The position numbers and the translations under genes were made by a program. The notes beneath the pieces are model-generated. The model worked only from the letters and a program-made list of their open reading frames with translations. It had not been told where the DNA came from and ran no database searches. Positions 25,919-35,683 of a DNA stretch of 64,000 nt are shown piece after piece. How positions within the stretch are numbered: position 1 is the first letter of the stretch; each line of letters begins with the position of its first letter. This stretch comes from Mycolicibacterium rutilum (GTDB lineage Bacteria > Actinomycetota > Actinomycetes > Mycobacteriales > Mycobacteriaceae): positions 62,001-126,000 of the forward strand of contig NZ_LT629971.1 of assembly GCF_900108565.1 (NCBI RefSeq), given 5' to 3'.

Positions 25919-28669
25919 ATGGCCGTTGGGGTAATCGAGCGTCCGGCCGAATTTCGGGCGGTGACAGAGTTTCTGCTGTCCGCCGAACGCTCCCCGTCGG
26001 CACTCGTCATCGAAGGTGATGCCGGCGTCGGCAAGACGACGCTGTGGCTCGCGGGCATGGCCGAAGCCGAGGAACGCGGCTTTCGCGTCCTGTCCGCGCG
26101 GGCCGCCCAGGCGGAGACCGCGCTGGCCTATGCGACCGTCGCCGACTTCCTCGGCGACGTCGACCCCGACGTCCTCGCGGGCCTGCCCGAGGTGCAGCGC
26201 CTCGCCGTCGACCGGGTGCTGCTGCGCGCCGAGGGCGGCGGTCCGTCGACGGATCAGGGTGTGGTCGCGGCGGCCTTCACTACAGCGCTGCAACGACTCA
26301 GCGACGAGCGGCCACTGCTGCTGGCCCTCGACGATGTGCAGTGGCTCGACCCGTCCAGCCATGCGGTGATCGCGTTCGCGGCGCGACGGCTGACCGGCCG
26401 GGTGGGTCTGCTGCTCACCGAGCGCAGTGAGCACGAAGGCGAAGGCGCCTGGCAGTGGCTGAAACTCGGCGAAGAAGCCGAGGTCGGCCGGGTGTACGTC
26501 GGCCCGCTGAGCCTGGGCGGTCTGCACGCGCTGGTCTCGGCGCGTCTGGGCCGGTCATTTCCGCGGCCGACCATGGTGCGGATCGCCGATATCTCCGGCG
26601 GAAACCCGTTCTACGCGCTCGAACTCGCCCGGGCGATCGAGACGGGCGCGTCGCAGTCGGTGTTGCCGGCGACGCTCGCCGAATTGATGCGCCAACGCAT
26701 CGGCCGGCTGGAATCCGAGACGCAGGTCCTGTTGTTGGCCGCGGCGGCCGCGGCCACACCCACGGTTGATCTGCTCGCCCGCGTCACCCGCAACACCCCC
26801 GAGCGGACCCTCGAATTACTCGCCGAGGCAACGGAAAAGGGTATCGTCTCGATCGACGGTGACAGCGTCGCGTTCGCCCATCCGCTGCTGGCGCGCAGCG
26901 TCTACACCGACGCGACGCGCGGTGCGCGCCGAGCCATGCACCGGGCGCTGGCCGAAGAAGTTTCCAGCCCCGAATCGCGGGCCCGGCACATGGCGCTGGC
27001 GGCGTCGAGCGCGGACCCGTCGACGCTGGAGGCGCTCGACGAGGCGGCGGCCACCGCGTGGGCGCGGGGCGCGCCCGCGGCCGCGGCCGAACTGCTCGAA
27101 CTGGCGATCGGACTGGGCGGCGACACCCCGGTGCGACGGATCGACGCCGCCGACCAATACCTGCACGCCGGGGATCTCCCCCGTGCCGAGAAGCTGCTGG
27201 AGGGACTGACTGACCGGGTGCCCCGCGGTGTGCACCGCGCGATGGCGCTGAACCTGTTGGCGTCCATGCGAATTCACAACAACAGCTTCAGCCAGGCCGT
27301 CGTGATGCTCGAGCAGGCGCTCAAACACGACGAGGGCGACCGCGAGGTCCGGGTCCGCACGCTGCTGCTGTTGTCCTACGCCCAACTCAACGAGGGCGAC
27401 TTCGGCCGGGCACTGCAGAACGTCGAACGGGCCGCGGCCTACGCCGAGGACGTCGGCCACCACGACCTGACGAGCCAGGTGCTGGCGGTACGCGCGACCA
27501 TCGCCTGCATGTGCGGACGTGGCATCGACTGGGCCAGCATCCAGCGGGCACTCGCCTTGCAGGACACGCATAGCCAGGCGCCGATCGCATTCCGACCCAA
27601 GGCGAACAACGCGCTGCTGTTGGCGTGGGCGGGTCGGCTGGAAGAGGCCAGCCAGCAGATGGCCGTGGTGCGCAACCGGTGCATCGAGCGCGGCGCGGAA
27701 ACGGACCTGATCTTCGTCGCGGTGTTCACCGCGCTGATCGAGATCTGGCGCGGCCGCTACGAGGAGGCGGCCCGGATCGCGGCGGAGACCGTCGAACGCT
27801 CCCAACAGCTGGGCGGCGAACACATGCGCATCATCGCGAAAGTCATCCAGTCGCTTGTGGCGTCGTACACAGGCCGAGAGGCTGCAACACGTTCCGCGGC
27901 AAGGGAAGCGATGGAGCTCGCCGCGGGATGCGGTTCCCCGCGGTTGGCGGATTGGGCCGCGGTGAGCGTCGGCTTCCTCGAGGTCTCGCTCGGCAATCAC
28001 GAGCGGGCGCTGCAGACGCTGCAGCCATTGATCGAGCGGTTCCCCTACATCCCGGGCACCGAGATCATCACGGTCGAGTACGTGCCGGATGCGGTCGAGG
28101 CGATGATCGCTCTTGGCCGCGTCGACGAAGCCGTGCCGATGATCGAGACGCTGGAGACCAACGGTCGGATGGTGGACCGGGCGTGGATGTTGGCGGTTGG
28201 TGCGCGGGGCCGCAGCTTGTGGTTGGCCGCGCGCGGGGATGTCCCGGCGGCCGTCAGCATGGCCGAGAAGGCGTTGACGCATCACGAATGGCTGCCGATG
28301 CCGTTCGAGCGGGCGCGCACACTTTTGTTGCTCGGCCAGTTGCAGCGCCGGCAGCGGCAGAAAGACACGGCGCGGGCGACGTTGAACGAGGCGCTCGCGG
28401 TGTTCGAACAGCTCGGCACGCCGTTGTGGGCGGAGCGGGCGCGCGCGGAACTGGCGCGACTGAGCACGGCGCCCAGCGGGAACCTGGGGCTGACGGCGTC
28501 GGAGCAGCGGGTGGCCGAGCTGGTCGCGACGGGGATGACGACGAAGGATGTGGCGGCCGCGTTGTTCATCAGCCCGAAGACGGTCGAGACGAACCTGTCG
28601 CGGATCTACCGCAAGCTGGGTATCAAGTCGCGCGCGGAGCTCGGCCGGATCTTCGGCGACGAGGGCTAG
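25919..28669 (+). CDS. LuxR-family AAA transcriptional regulator
   Basis: 916 residues, intact, of the same LAL/MalT-like class as the broken gene at 3228. Seen: Walker A GDAGVGKT at 33-40, Walker B-like LLALDDVQWLD near 136-146, a long TPR-like middle, and a C-terminal LuxR HTH with LTASEQRVAELVATGMTTKDVAAALFI split over two helices and SPKTVETNLSRIYRKLG. Start at ATG after GGGGAGG. The regulated genes are not known; the adjacent motif at 25441 and its copies in the polysaccharide island make it one candidate. Confidence 0.9.
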   Translation: MAVGVIERPAEFRAVTEFLLSAERSPSALVIEGDAGVGKTTLWLAGMAEAEERGFRVLSARAAQAETALAYATVADFLGDVDPDVLAGLPEVQRLAVDRVLLRAEGGGPSTDQGVVAAAFTTALQRLSDERPLLLALDDVQWLDPSSHAVIAFAARRLTGRVGLLLTERSEHEGEGAWQWLKLGEEAEVGRVYVGPLSLGGLHALVSARLGRSFPRPTMVRIADISGGNPFYALELARAIETGASQSVLPATLAELMRQRIGRLESETQVLLLAAAAAATPTVDLLARVTRNTPERTLELLAEATEKGIVSIDGDSVAFAHPLLARSVYTDATRGARRAMHRALAEEVSSPESRARHMALAASSADPSTLEALDEAAATAWARGAPAAAAELLELAIGLGGDTPVRRIDAADQYLHAGDLPRAEKLLEGLTDRVPRGVHRAMALNLLASMRIHNNSFSQAVVMLEQALKHDEGDREVRVRTLLLLSYAQLNEGDFGRALQNVERAAAYAEDVGHHDLTSQVLAVRATIACMCGRGIDWASIQRALALQDTHSQAPIAFRPKANNALLLAWAGRLEEASQQMAVVRNRCIERGAETDLIFVAVFTALIEIWRGRYEEAARIAAETVERSQQLGGEHMRIIAKVIQSLVASYTGREAATRSAAREAMELAAGCGSPRLADWAAVSVGFLEVSLGNHERALQTLQPLIERFPYIPGTEIITVEYVPDAVEAMIALGRVDEAVPMIETLETNGRMVDRAWMLAVGARGRSLWLAARGDVPAAVSMAEKALTHHEWLPMPFERARTLLLLGQLQRRQRQKDTARATLNEALAVFEQLGTPLWAERARAELARLSTAPSGNLGLTASEQRVAELVATGMTTKDVAAALFISPKTVETNLSRIYRKLGIKSRAELGRIFGDEG

Positions 28670-28757
28670 CAGCCGGGAGTTGGTTCCGCGGTGATATGCC
28701 TGCGTTCGGAGTTGGCCGACCGTAGGCTAGGGCCGACGTTGCGATCGAGGGGGTTTC

Positions 28758-29438
28758 ATGAGGTCGTCATCGACGGCGGGGGTTGTCGCCATCGTGGCAG
28801 TGGCGTTGGGCATCGGTGTGGCCGGCTGTGGGTCGGACGGTGAGAAGGCGGAGTCGACGTCGGCGGAGCAGACAAGCGAGACCAGCGCGACGCCGGAGCA
28901 GGCCGCGCCGGAGATGACGATCGCGGAGTACATCCAGCAGAACGGGATCGTCGAAACCCCGGTTCTCCCAGGCGATCCCGGCGCGCCGGTGATCGAGTTG
29001 CCGGTCCCGCGGGGGTGGGGTCGGCTGGCCACGATGCCGGAACGGGCGTATGACGCGGTGATCGTGACCGACCCCGCCGCCGGCGGCGACCGGCCGCGGA
29101 TCATCACCTACGTCACCAAGCTCACCGGCAATGTCGACCCCGCGAAGATCATGGAGTACGCGCCGAAAGAGATCCAGACGCTGGAGGGCTACGAGGGTCC
29201 GAAGGTAGGCAGCCCTACGAAGCTGGGTGAAACCGACGCCACGCAGATCGGCGGCGCCTACATGAAGAACGGCCAGAAGCGCGCCATCGGCCAGATGACC
29301 GCCGTCATCCCGGCCGCCGACGGCGTGTACATGATTCAGCTGAACGGGTCGGCCCCCGGCCAGCCCGAAAAGGTGCAGGCGCTGGCGGCCGGGAGTGCCG
29401 AGATCGCCATGGGCGCGAAGATCAATCCGGTCGCCTGA
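28758..29438 (+). CDS. LpqN/LpqT-family lipoprotein
   Basis: 226 residues. Seen: signal peptide with lipobox VAGC (Cys24), a Thr/Ser/Glu linker (25-50), then an LpqN domain starting MTIAEYIQQNGI and containing VELP-type and GWGRLATMPERAYDAVI segments. LpqN/LpqT are mycobacterial cell-envelope lipoproteins of unclear role. Last backbone-like gene before the polysaccharide island. Confidence 0.86.
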   Translation: MRSSSTAGVVAIVAVALGIGVAGCGSDGEKAESTSAEQTSETSATPEQAAPEMTIAEYIQQNGIVETPVLPGDPGAPVIELPVPRGWGRLATMPERAYDAVIVTDPAAGGDRPRIITYVTKLTGNVDPAKIMEYAPKEIQTLEGYEGPKVGSPTKLGETDATQIGGAYMKNGQKRAIGQMTAVIPAADGVYMIQLNGSAPGQPEKVQALAAGSAEIAMGAKINPVA

Positions 29439-29663
29439 TCGCAAACTAGATAGCAGACTTCCGCGCACCCCTGGTCAGGCCGAATAGTAGAAGAACTCAC
29501 CTGCCAGCCGACGACCAGTCGCTTCCCGAGCGGATCGCTGGACAGACGCCGTGCCGGTGTCTTCCCAGCCACCTTCGGCAACCTCACAAAAACTGTGTCG
29601 TTCCAGTTGACAGGCGGGGCGAAGAGTGCGAAGCTACAGCTAATTCTCTGGAGGGGGGAAATT

Positions 29664-30020
29664 ATGACATCGGTTCTTTCCAAGGTTCGTGTTGCAACCG
29701 CTGCGTCAGCCATCGCGGCCGCTGGGCTGGTCGGTCCCGCAACGGTCGCCAACGCACTTCCGGCCGTGCCGGCGCCCGTTGCCGACGTGGACGTCGAACT
29801 CGACTGCGTGCTCGACCCATCGGCCTGCGTGACACTCGCTGACACACCGACCCAGAACTCGCTCTTCTGGTTCGGCCCGGCCAACCCTAACTTCCAGCCG
29901 CTGTTCGGGTTCACCTTCCCGAACCTCTTCGGGCTTGACTTCGAAGCCTGCTTCCTCGGTGGTGCGGTTCACTTGTCGCCTTACGGCAACGGATTCGTCG
30001 GCGTCGGCCGCGGCTGCTGA
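29664..30020 (+). CDS. Small secreted Cys/Phe-rich protein
   Basis: 118 residues that I do not recognise. Seen: a signal peptide (about 1-32, ending ATVANALP), then a short mature part with four Cys and a striking run of aromatic and Asn/Phe residues (FWFGPANPNF, FGFTFPNLFGLDF). GGAGGGGGGAA gives a very strong ribosome site. It ends 19 bases before the DUF4012 gene, so it is probably the first gene of the island operon. Could be an envelope structural protein; no motif supports an activity. Confidence 0.68.
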   Translation: MTSVLSKVRVATAASAIAAAGLVGPATVANALPAVPAPVADVDVELDCVLDPSACVTLADTPTQNSLFWFGPANPNFQPLFGFTFPNLFGLDFEACFLGGAVHLSPYGNGFVGVGRGC

Positions 30021-30039
30021 TCGGTCTGAAACCGTCTGA

Positions 30040-31884
30040 GTGCCAATCTTTTCGCGGGACCCGTTCCGGCGTAAGTCGAACGAGTTCGATGACGATGCTG
30101 TCGATGCGGATGACACTCCGAGCTGGCGCCTGAGGCTTTTCAACCGACGCAACACCGCACTAGCTGCTGCGGTTCTGATCCTCCTCGCAGTGTTCGGTTG
30201 CTGGCTCGCGTTTGAAGCGTTCACCGCAAAGTCGAACTTGGAGCAGGCGCGCTCCGCTGTCACCGGAGCGCGCGAGTCCCTCCTCAAAGGAGACTCCGCA
30301 GCGACAGCGCGGTGGGTCGACCGGGCCGAATCGCACGCCAATAAAGCGAGGATCGCGACACATTCGCTGCCATGGAACATTGCAGCGGTTATCCCGTGGG
30401 TCGGTAGCCCGTTGAAGACGGGCCAGCAGATCGCCGATGTGGTGCAGGGCCTGGCTACGAACGTCATGCAGCCGGCGGCGGATATCGCGGAAGTGCTCTC
30501 ACCGGATCGACTCCTTCAAGACGGACGCATCGACGTTCAACTCCTACGCGAGTCGGCTCCGAGGTTGAATACGATTTCCAGATCGGCTGCCGAGCTGGAG
30601 AGACAAGCCCGAGCTATTTCGGAACCGGCTTATCTCGCCGTGCTGGCCGACGCGCGCACCCAACTTCAGGAACAGTCCGCCAACGTCACAGGATTGCTCA
30701 AATACACTGACCTCGCCGCGCAACTCGCACCGTCGATGATGGGCGCGGAGGGACCCCGAAGTTACTTCATGGCGTTCCAGACCAATGCCGAAGCGCGGGG
30801 CACCGGCGGGATGCTCGGCGGCTTCGGCATACTTCGCCTCGACGACGGCAAGCCGACGGTGGACAAGCTGGGACCTAATACGGAACTCGCGGGCTCGTCC
30901 TCCTCACTCAATCTGGGTCCCGAGTTTTCGTCCCAGTATGGCTTCGCCAATCCATTCACCGATTTCCGTAACAGCAACTTCAGCGCCCATTTCCCCTATG
31001 CAGCGGAGATCTGGCGCTCGATGTGGGCCGAGCTATCCGGAACGGAGGTCGACGGTGTCGTCGCTATCGACCCGGTGGCATTGAGCTACATTCTCGGCGC
31101 GGTCGGCCCGGTGATAATGCCGGACGGAGAGGAAATAACTCAGGACAATGTCGTTGAGTTAACTGAATCGTCGGTATACAGCCGTTTTCCGACAGATCAG
31201 GGTGCCCGCAAGCAGTACCTTCAAGACATCGCCAGCGAAGTAGTCAAGAAGACGACCGGTGAGGTCAAGTCACCACGCCTACTATTGGACGCTCTCGGGA
31301 AAGCCGTGAGCGAGGGACGCATCGCAGTTTGGAGCGCGTCGACGACGAATCAAGCGCTACTTGAGCAGACCCCGTTAGCCCATGTAATTCCCGATGATGC
31401 AGCTCCGTACGCGGGGATCGTTATCAACAACCTCGGAGGAAACAAGCTCGATTACTACCTCAGGCGCGAAATCGAGTACGCGGCCGATGGTTGCCGTGGC
31501 GACACACGAGAATCGACTGTAACGGTGCGGTTGTCGAATACGGCTCCCGACGCACCACTACCAGAATATGTAGCCAGTATCGGAGGACTGCCACCGGGAC
31601 TCGCTACTAACATCCCTCCAGGCACCAACGTGACGTCCGTATCTCTCGTGGCAACCACGGGTGCAAAACTGAAGGGGGCTGTCGCGAACGGCGAGAAGAT
31701 TCCGGTCTTCACGGGCACGGACAGGGGACACCCGGTGTTCGAAGTTCAGGTGGCGATACCTCGTGGACAGTCCATTGATGTGAAATATCTCCTGTCGGAG
31801 CCCACGACTCCAGGCATACCCCGCGTACCGATTCAACCCTTGGTCGACGCTGTCGAGCCGAATATGTCGGTGCCACAATGCTAG
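30040..31884 (+). CDS. DUF4012 membrane protein of the polysaccharide cluster
   Basis: 614 residues. Seen: a cytoplasmic Arg-rich start, one membrane helix at about 38-60, then a large outside domain with NAEARGTGGMLGGFG, AHFPYAAEIW and VDGVVAIDPVALSYILG, the core of DUF4012 (LytR-like beta/alpha fold). DUF4012 proteins accompany exopolysaccharide genes across Actinobacteria and may attach or process glycans; this is inference. GTG start, weak ribosome site. Confidence 0.83.
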   Translation: MPIFSRDPFRRKSNEFDDDAVDADDTPSWRLRLFNRRNTALAAAVLILLAVFGCWLAFEAFTAKSNLEQARSAVTGARESLLKGDSAATARWVDRAESHANKARIATHSLPWNIAAVIPWVGSPLKTGQQIADVVQGLATNVMQPAADIAEVLSPDRLLQDGRIDVQLLRESAPRLNTISRSAAELERQARAISEPAYLAVLADARTQLQEQSANVTGLLKYTDLAAQLAPSMMGAEGPRSYFMAFQTNAEARGTGGMLGGFGILRLDDGKPTVDKLGPNTELAGSSSSLNLGPEFSSQYGFANPFTDFRNSNFSAHFPYAAEIWRSMWAELSGTEVDGVVAIDPVALSYILGAVGPVIMPDGEEITQDNVVELTESSVYSRFPTDQGARKQYLQDIASEVVKKTTGEVKSPRLLLDALGKAVSEGRIAVWSASTTNQALLEQTPLAHVIPDDAAPYAGIVINNLGGNKLDYYLRREIEYAADGCRGDTRESTVTVRLSNTAPDAPLPEYVASIGGLPPGLATNIPPGTNVTSVSLVATTGAKLKGAVANGEKIPVFTGTDRGHPVFEVQVAIPRGQSIDVKYLLSEPTTPGIPRVPIQPLVDAVEPNMSVPQC

Positions 31885-32037
31885 AGCTGAGTATCCGGAG
31901 GGAGTCCACGTTCAGTTATCGGTCGGTGCACGTCTTGCGTGGTCCGCCGGACTCCACGCGACCTCAACATATGTTCTTACGAGTCGCGCCCGCGCTTGAT
32001 GGGGCCGCGAAAGGTTGCCGGTAGTGAAGGGCAAGCG

Positions 32038-33429
32038 TTGAATATTCAAGATCTCATCAAGCTGCTGCGCAATCGTTGGATGCTGATATGCGCGACTACC
32101 GCGATTGCCGTACTCATTGCGGTCGCTATCAGCCTCCTGACGACGCCTCTTTACCAGGCGACCACCCGTCTGTTCGTTTCGACGACTACCGGAGCGTCGG
32201 CGACCGAGATCTACCAGGGCAATCTCTTCTCGCAGCAGCGCGTTGTCTCCTATACGGAGCTGCTGATGGGTGAAACAGTTGCACAGCGGACCATCGAGAA
32301 ACTCGACCTAGACATGACCGCGGAAGAGCTACGGGGGAACGTTCGTGCGAGCGCGAAACCAGACACCGTTCTCATAGACGTCCAGGTATTGGACGAGTCG
32401 CCTGTTCGAGCACGCGACGCAGCGGACGCCCTGTCGGATGAGTTCGTTTCCCTGGTTCGCGAACTCGAAACACCAGAAGCGGGGGCGAAGCCTGACGCAC
32501 GAGTTGTTGTCGAGCAACGCGCCTCGATTCCAGCCGACCCCGTTTATCCGAAGACCTCACGAAATGTCACTGTTGGCCTTGTCCTCGGCCTGTTGCTCGG
32601 TGTCGGCGTCGCCATCATCCGGGATCTACTCGACAACACTGTCAAAGACGAAGAGACACTTGAACAAATCACGACAGTGGGTGTCGTCGCGAACATACCT
32701 CTCGACAAGAGCCGGCGAAAGGAACCGGGGATATCCTTCGACAACGACCACTCCTCGATCGCCGAGGCATTTCGCGAGTTTCGCACGAATCTGCAGTTTC
32801 TCGACGTCGACAATCCTCCACGCGTACTTGTGGTCACCAGCTCACTGCCGAGCGAAGGTAAGTCCACTACCGCGCTCAACATCGCGCTCGCCCTCGCGGA
32901 AGCTGAACACAGCGTAGTTTTGATCGACGGTGATATGCGGCGCCCCAAACTGGATGCATACCTCAATCTGGTTGGGTCAGTTGGTTTCAGCACCGTTCTG
33001 ACCGGCCGCGCGACGCTGAAAGACGTGCTGCAGAAGACTCGATTTCCTGGGCTTTCAGTGCTTACGTCCGGAGCGATTCCGCCAAATCCCAGCGAGCTAC
33101 TCGGCTCAATGTCCGCCAAGAAAGTGCTTGCAGAATTGCGGGCGAATTTCGACTTCGTCATCGTGGACTCTTCCCCACTTCTCGCCGTTACTGACGCCGC
33201 GATCCTGGCAGCGAACTCCGATGGTGTCCTGGTGATCGCCCGCTATGGCGAAACAAAGCGCGATCAGCTCTCACATGCCGTAGGGAACCTGAAGGCTGTC
33301 GGTGCCCGCCTTCTTGGCGCCGTTCTCACCATGACGCCCGTACGGGCAGCATCGTCCTATAGCTACTCGTACTACGGTCCCACGGGCGACGAACGGAAGC
33401 GGTCGTCCGGCGGGGAGAAGAAACAATGA
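32038..33429 (+). CDS. Wzz/BY-kinase polysaccharide co-polymerase
   Basis: 463 residues from the TTG at 32038 (AAGGG upstream); an in-frame ATG at 31999 would add 13 residues. Seen: a Wzz-type chain-length domain with two membrane helices (near the N-terminus and about 180-200), then a bacterial tyrosine kinase: Walker A SSLPSEGKSTT, Walker A' VLIDGDMRRP, Walker B FVIVDSSP, and a C-terminal Tyr cluster SSYSYSYYG. It controls polymer length and export, switched by autophosphorylation. The matching phosphatase is encoded convergently 35 bp away. Confidence 0.92.
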   Translation: MNIQDLIKLLRNRWMLICATTAIAVLIAVAISLLTTPLYQATTRLFVSTTTGASATEIYQGNLFSQQRVVSYTELLMGETVAQRTIEKLDLDMTAEELRGNVRASAKPDTVLIDVQVLDESPVRARDAADALSDEFVSLVRELETPEAGAKPDARVVVEQRASIPADPVYPKTSRNVTVGLVLGLLLGVGVAIIRDLLDNTVKDEETLEQITTVGVVANIPLDKSRRKEPGISFDNDHSSIAEAFREFRTNLQFLDVDNPPRVLVVTSSLPSEGKSTTALNIALALAEAEHSVVLIDGDMRRPKLDAYLNLVGSVGFSTVLTGRATLKDVLQKTRFPGLSVLTSGAIPPNPSELLGSMSAKKVLAELRANFDFVIVDSSPLLAVTDAAILAANSDGVLVIARYGETKRDQLSHAVGNLKAVGARLLGAVLTMTPVRAASSYSYSYYGPTGDERKRSSGGEKKQ

Positions 33430-33463
33430 CTCCTGAAGACAGCGATTGCGTCGATTCGCCGGC

Positions 33464-33991
33464 CTATGCACTCAACTCGTTACGGCACACCTCTAGGATA
33501 GGGGGCAACACACGCGCGATCCGCTCACCCACCATTCGGAAGTACGCCTCATTCCTGCCGATCGGGTCAGGTATATCCAAGGCATCTCCTGACGGAACGT
33601 GGGCGCGTATCGCTGCGAACTCGGCAGTACGCTGCGTCTTGCCTTCACTGCTCAATCGGGCCGCTTCTTCGAGAGTGAAAGTCCTATTTAGCTGTTGCGG
33701 TGCGAGTCTCAGGACCGCGTCACGGTGGCTTCTCGTCATGCAAAGGACTAAGTCAGCCCCTGTGATCCGAGGCGGCGTCAGTTGCCGAGCAGAGAACTGT
33801 GATGGCTCACCTCCCAGGTCTTCCAGCACGCGCGCCGCCGAGGGCTCCATGGGGTGCCCGACAAGTGCGTGTGTCCCAGCACTTGATACCTCGAGTTGCC
33901 TGATCCCGGACCTGCCCGCATACGCAAGCATCAGGCGTTCAGCCATCGGGGAACGGCAAATGTTTCCCGTGCAGACGAACAGCACATGCAT
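33464..33991 (-). CDS. Low-molecular-weight protein-tyrosine phosphatase (Wzb type)
   Basis: 175 residues. Seen: P-loop CTGNICRS (C7-X5-R13) at the N-terminus and the DIPDPIGRN acid loop near the C-terminus, both required for catalysis. Partner of the BY-kinase at 32038, which it would dephosphorylate to cycle polymerisation. Start fixed by GGAGGAG 7 bases before ATG 33991. Its upstream region was hit by IS copy A, which may have replaced its promoter. Confidence 0.92.
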   Translation of the reverse strand: MHVLFVCTGNICRSPMAERLMLAYAGRSGIRQLEVSSAGTHALVGHPMEPSAARVLEDLGGEPSQFSARQLTPPRITGADLVLCMTRSHRDAVLRLAPQQLNRTFTLEEAARLSSEGKTQRTAEFAAIRAHVPSGDALDIPDPIGRNEAYFRMVGERIARVLPPILEVCRNELSA

Positions 33992-34188
33992 CGCGGACTC
34001 CTCCAAGCCCTTCCTTGAAGCCAATTCTGGCGTCCGCCAGAGTTGTTTGCCGGCCCTAGTCGAATCCAGTATGTATCTGGAGAGCGTCGAGCGCGCGAAC
34101 CGGGGGTTCGTAAGCCTCATTAGTACACATCCCGTACCGCGGCGAGGCGATGGGGCCTTGACCCCGGATGTTGGACACGGGATTTGGA

Positions 34189-35088
34189 TTACGCAGCTTC
34201 TGGCAGCGTAGCTGATGTGTGGGTGTTTTCGTAGCTGGCCGGGCTGGAATAGCGGCAGCGGGAGTGCCTCCGTTTCAGGTTGTAGCGGACCAGCCAGCGG
34301 AACACTTCGCGGCGGCAGGTAGCAGCGTCGGTCCACTGGCTGCAGTCCTGCAGGATCTCGCGTTTAACGCTGGCGTTGAACGATTCGGCGAGCGCGTTAT
34401 CGGCACTTGACCCCACCCCACCCATCGACTGGACGACGCCCAGGTCTGCGCAGAGTGCCGCGAAAGCCTCTGAGGTGTACTGACTTCCGTGATCTGAATG
34501 GAACACAGCACCGGCCAGTGAACCCCGCAGCGACTCGGCGGCGATGAGGGCATCTTCGACGAGTTCGGTGCGCATGTGCTCAGCGATCGCCCACCCCGCC
34601 ACGCGGCCGGAGAAGCAATCGATCACCGTCGCGAGATACAAATTCGACCCGGTCGCCAAGGGCAGGTAGGTGATGTCTCCAACGTACTTTTCGTTGGGTG
34701 CCGCTGCGGTGAAATCCCTGTTGAGCAGGTCCGGGACCTTCTGGTTGGCCGGATCCGGTGTGGTGGTATTCACCCGGCGGCGGCGTCGGTAGCCGGCGAT
34801 CTTGGCCGCCCGCATCACCCGTGCCACCCGCTTGTGGTTGACCCGCTCACCCTCGGGCACGCCATCGTTGAGCTCGGCGGTGATCCGCGGCGCCCCGTAG
34901 GTGTTGTCCGCCTCATGGACGGTACGGATCCGTGCGGCCAGCGCCTGGTCAGCCGCTTCACGAGCGGCGCGGCCATCGGCACCAGCAAGCCAGGCGTAGA
35001 ACGAGGAACGCGCGATCTCGACGATCGCGCACAGCCACTTCACCGGGTAGGCGTCGAGGTGGTCGGCGACGAACTGGAAGCGGCTCAC
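34189..35088 (-). CDS. IS3-family transposase OrfB (copy A)
   Basis: 299 residues, DDE integrase-type catalytic protein. Seen: HTH_21 start, first Asp in YVGDITYLP, second in FHSDHGSQYTS, Glu in DNALAESFNASVKREI, and the C-terminal YNxxRxHS-like segment YNLKRRHSRC. The start overlaps OrfA by GTGA in the -1 frame, so it may be made by frameshift fusion or coupled translation. Intact. Confidence 0.94.
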   Translation of the reverse strand: MSRFQFVADHLDAYPVKWLCAIVEIARSSFYAWLAGADGRAAREAADQALAARIRTVHEADNTYGAPRITAELNDGVPEGERVNHKRVARVMRAAKIAGYRRRRRVNTTTPDPANQKVPDLLNRDFTAAAPNEKYVGDITYLPLATGSNLYLATVIDCFSGRVAGWAIAEHMRTELVEDALIAAESLRGSLAGAVFHSDHGSQYTSEAFAALCADLGVVQSMGGVGSSADNALAESFNASVKREILQDCSQWTDAATCRREVFRWLVRYNLKRRHSRCRYSSPASYENTHTSATLPEAA

Positions 35089-35417
35089 CAGTTCGTCTCC
35101 CCGGCGAAATATTTGGCCGCCGACCGCAGAATGTCTCGCTCGGTGGACAACCGGGTCTTGTCCGCACGTAGCTGCCCTACTTCGGCACGTAGCCGGGCCA
35201 GCTCCTGGTCAGGAGTTTCCGCGCCCGGTACTGGTGCGGCACCCGTGGTGGGGTTGCGGTGCCGAATCGGCACCCCAGCGGCCTTGCACCAGGCCGACAG
35301 CGTCACTCCACTGATACCGAGCTCGTCAGCGATCTGGGTGATCGTCGCGCCCTCAGTGTCTCGGTACAGCGCCACCGCGTCACACTTGAACTCGTCGGGA
35401 TAATTTTTCCTTGCCAT
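35085..35417 (-). CDS. IS3-family transposase OrfA (copy A)
   Basis: 110 residues. Seen: an N-terminal HTH (YPDEFKCDAVALYRDTEG, then ITQIADELGISGVTLSAWC) and a C-terminal leucine-zipper-like helix (ELARLRAEVGQLRADKTRL). It binds the element ends and pairs with OrfB. Intact. Confidence 0.93.
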   Translation of the reverse strand: MARKNYPDEFKCDAVALYRDTEGATITQIADELGISGVTLSAWCKAAGVPIRHRNPTTGAAPVPGAETPDQELARLRAEVGQLRADKTRLSTERDILRSAAKYFAGETNW

Positions 35418-35490
35418 CGCGTTGGATCATCTCGCTTCCCCCCGCCAATCATGCGGGATTCAGCGTGTCCAACATCTGGGATCAGGCCCC

Positions 35491-35571
35491 ATGAGCGCTT
35501 CCACCGTGACTGACGAACGCCAACTGCTGCGCGCCGGAACGATTGAGGACATGGCGACAGCGTTGTCTTGA
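35491..35571 (+). other. 26-codon open frame cut off at its ATG by IS copy A
   Basis: The ATG is also the target duplication. Before insertion the frame would have followed GCGAGGCG. Too short to call a gene; possibly a remnant. Confidence 0.2.
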
Positions 35572-35612
35572 AACCCACGTTTATAGTCGACGAAACCGGG
35601 AACGGCTAAGAT

Positions 35613-35640
35613 TTGACATACTGGAATCTGCAATTAATTC
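35613..35640 (+). promoter_or_regulatory. Candidate promoter for the phosphonate genes
   Basis: TTGACA at 35613-35618, 16 bases, then TAATTC at 35635-35640, upstream of the pepM ATG at 35684. Inside the IS-bracketed segment, so the operon would keep its own promoter. Confidence 0.5.
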
Positions 35641-35683
35641 AGTGCGTTGGCGTTCAGGCTGATCGCATATATAGGGGGAGAGA

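Larger units (their letters stand above)
34153..35490 (-). mobile_element. IS3-family insertion sequence, copy A (1338 bp)
   Basis: Two-ORF IS3-family element in minus orientation. Terminal inverted repeats carry a GATGTTGGACACG core at both ends, with outer GGGCC. Direct repeats ATG flank it (34150-34152 and 35491-35493), the 3-bp duplication typical of IS3 elements. Same length and apparently the same sequence as copy B at 41061, in inverted orientation. Confidence 0.9.
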
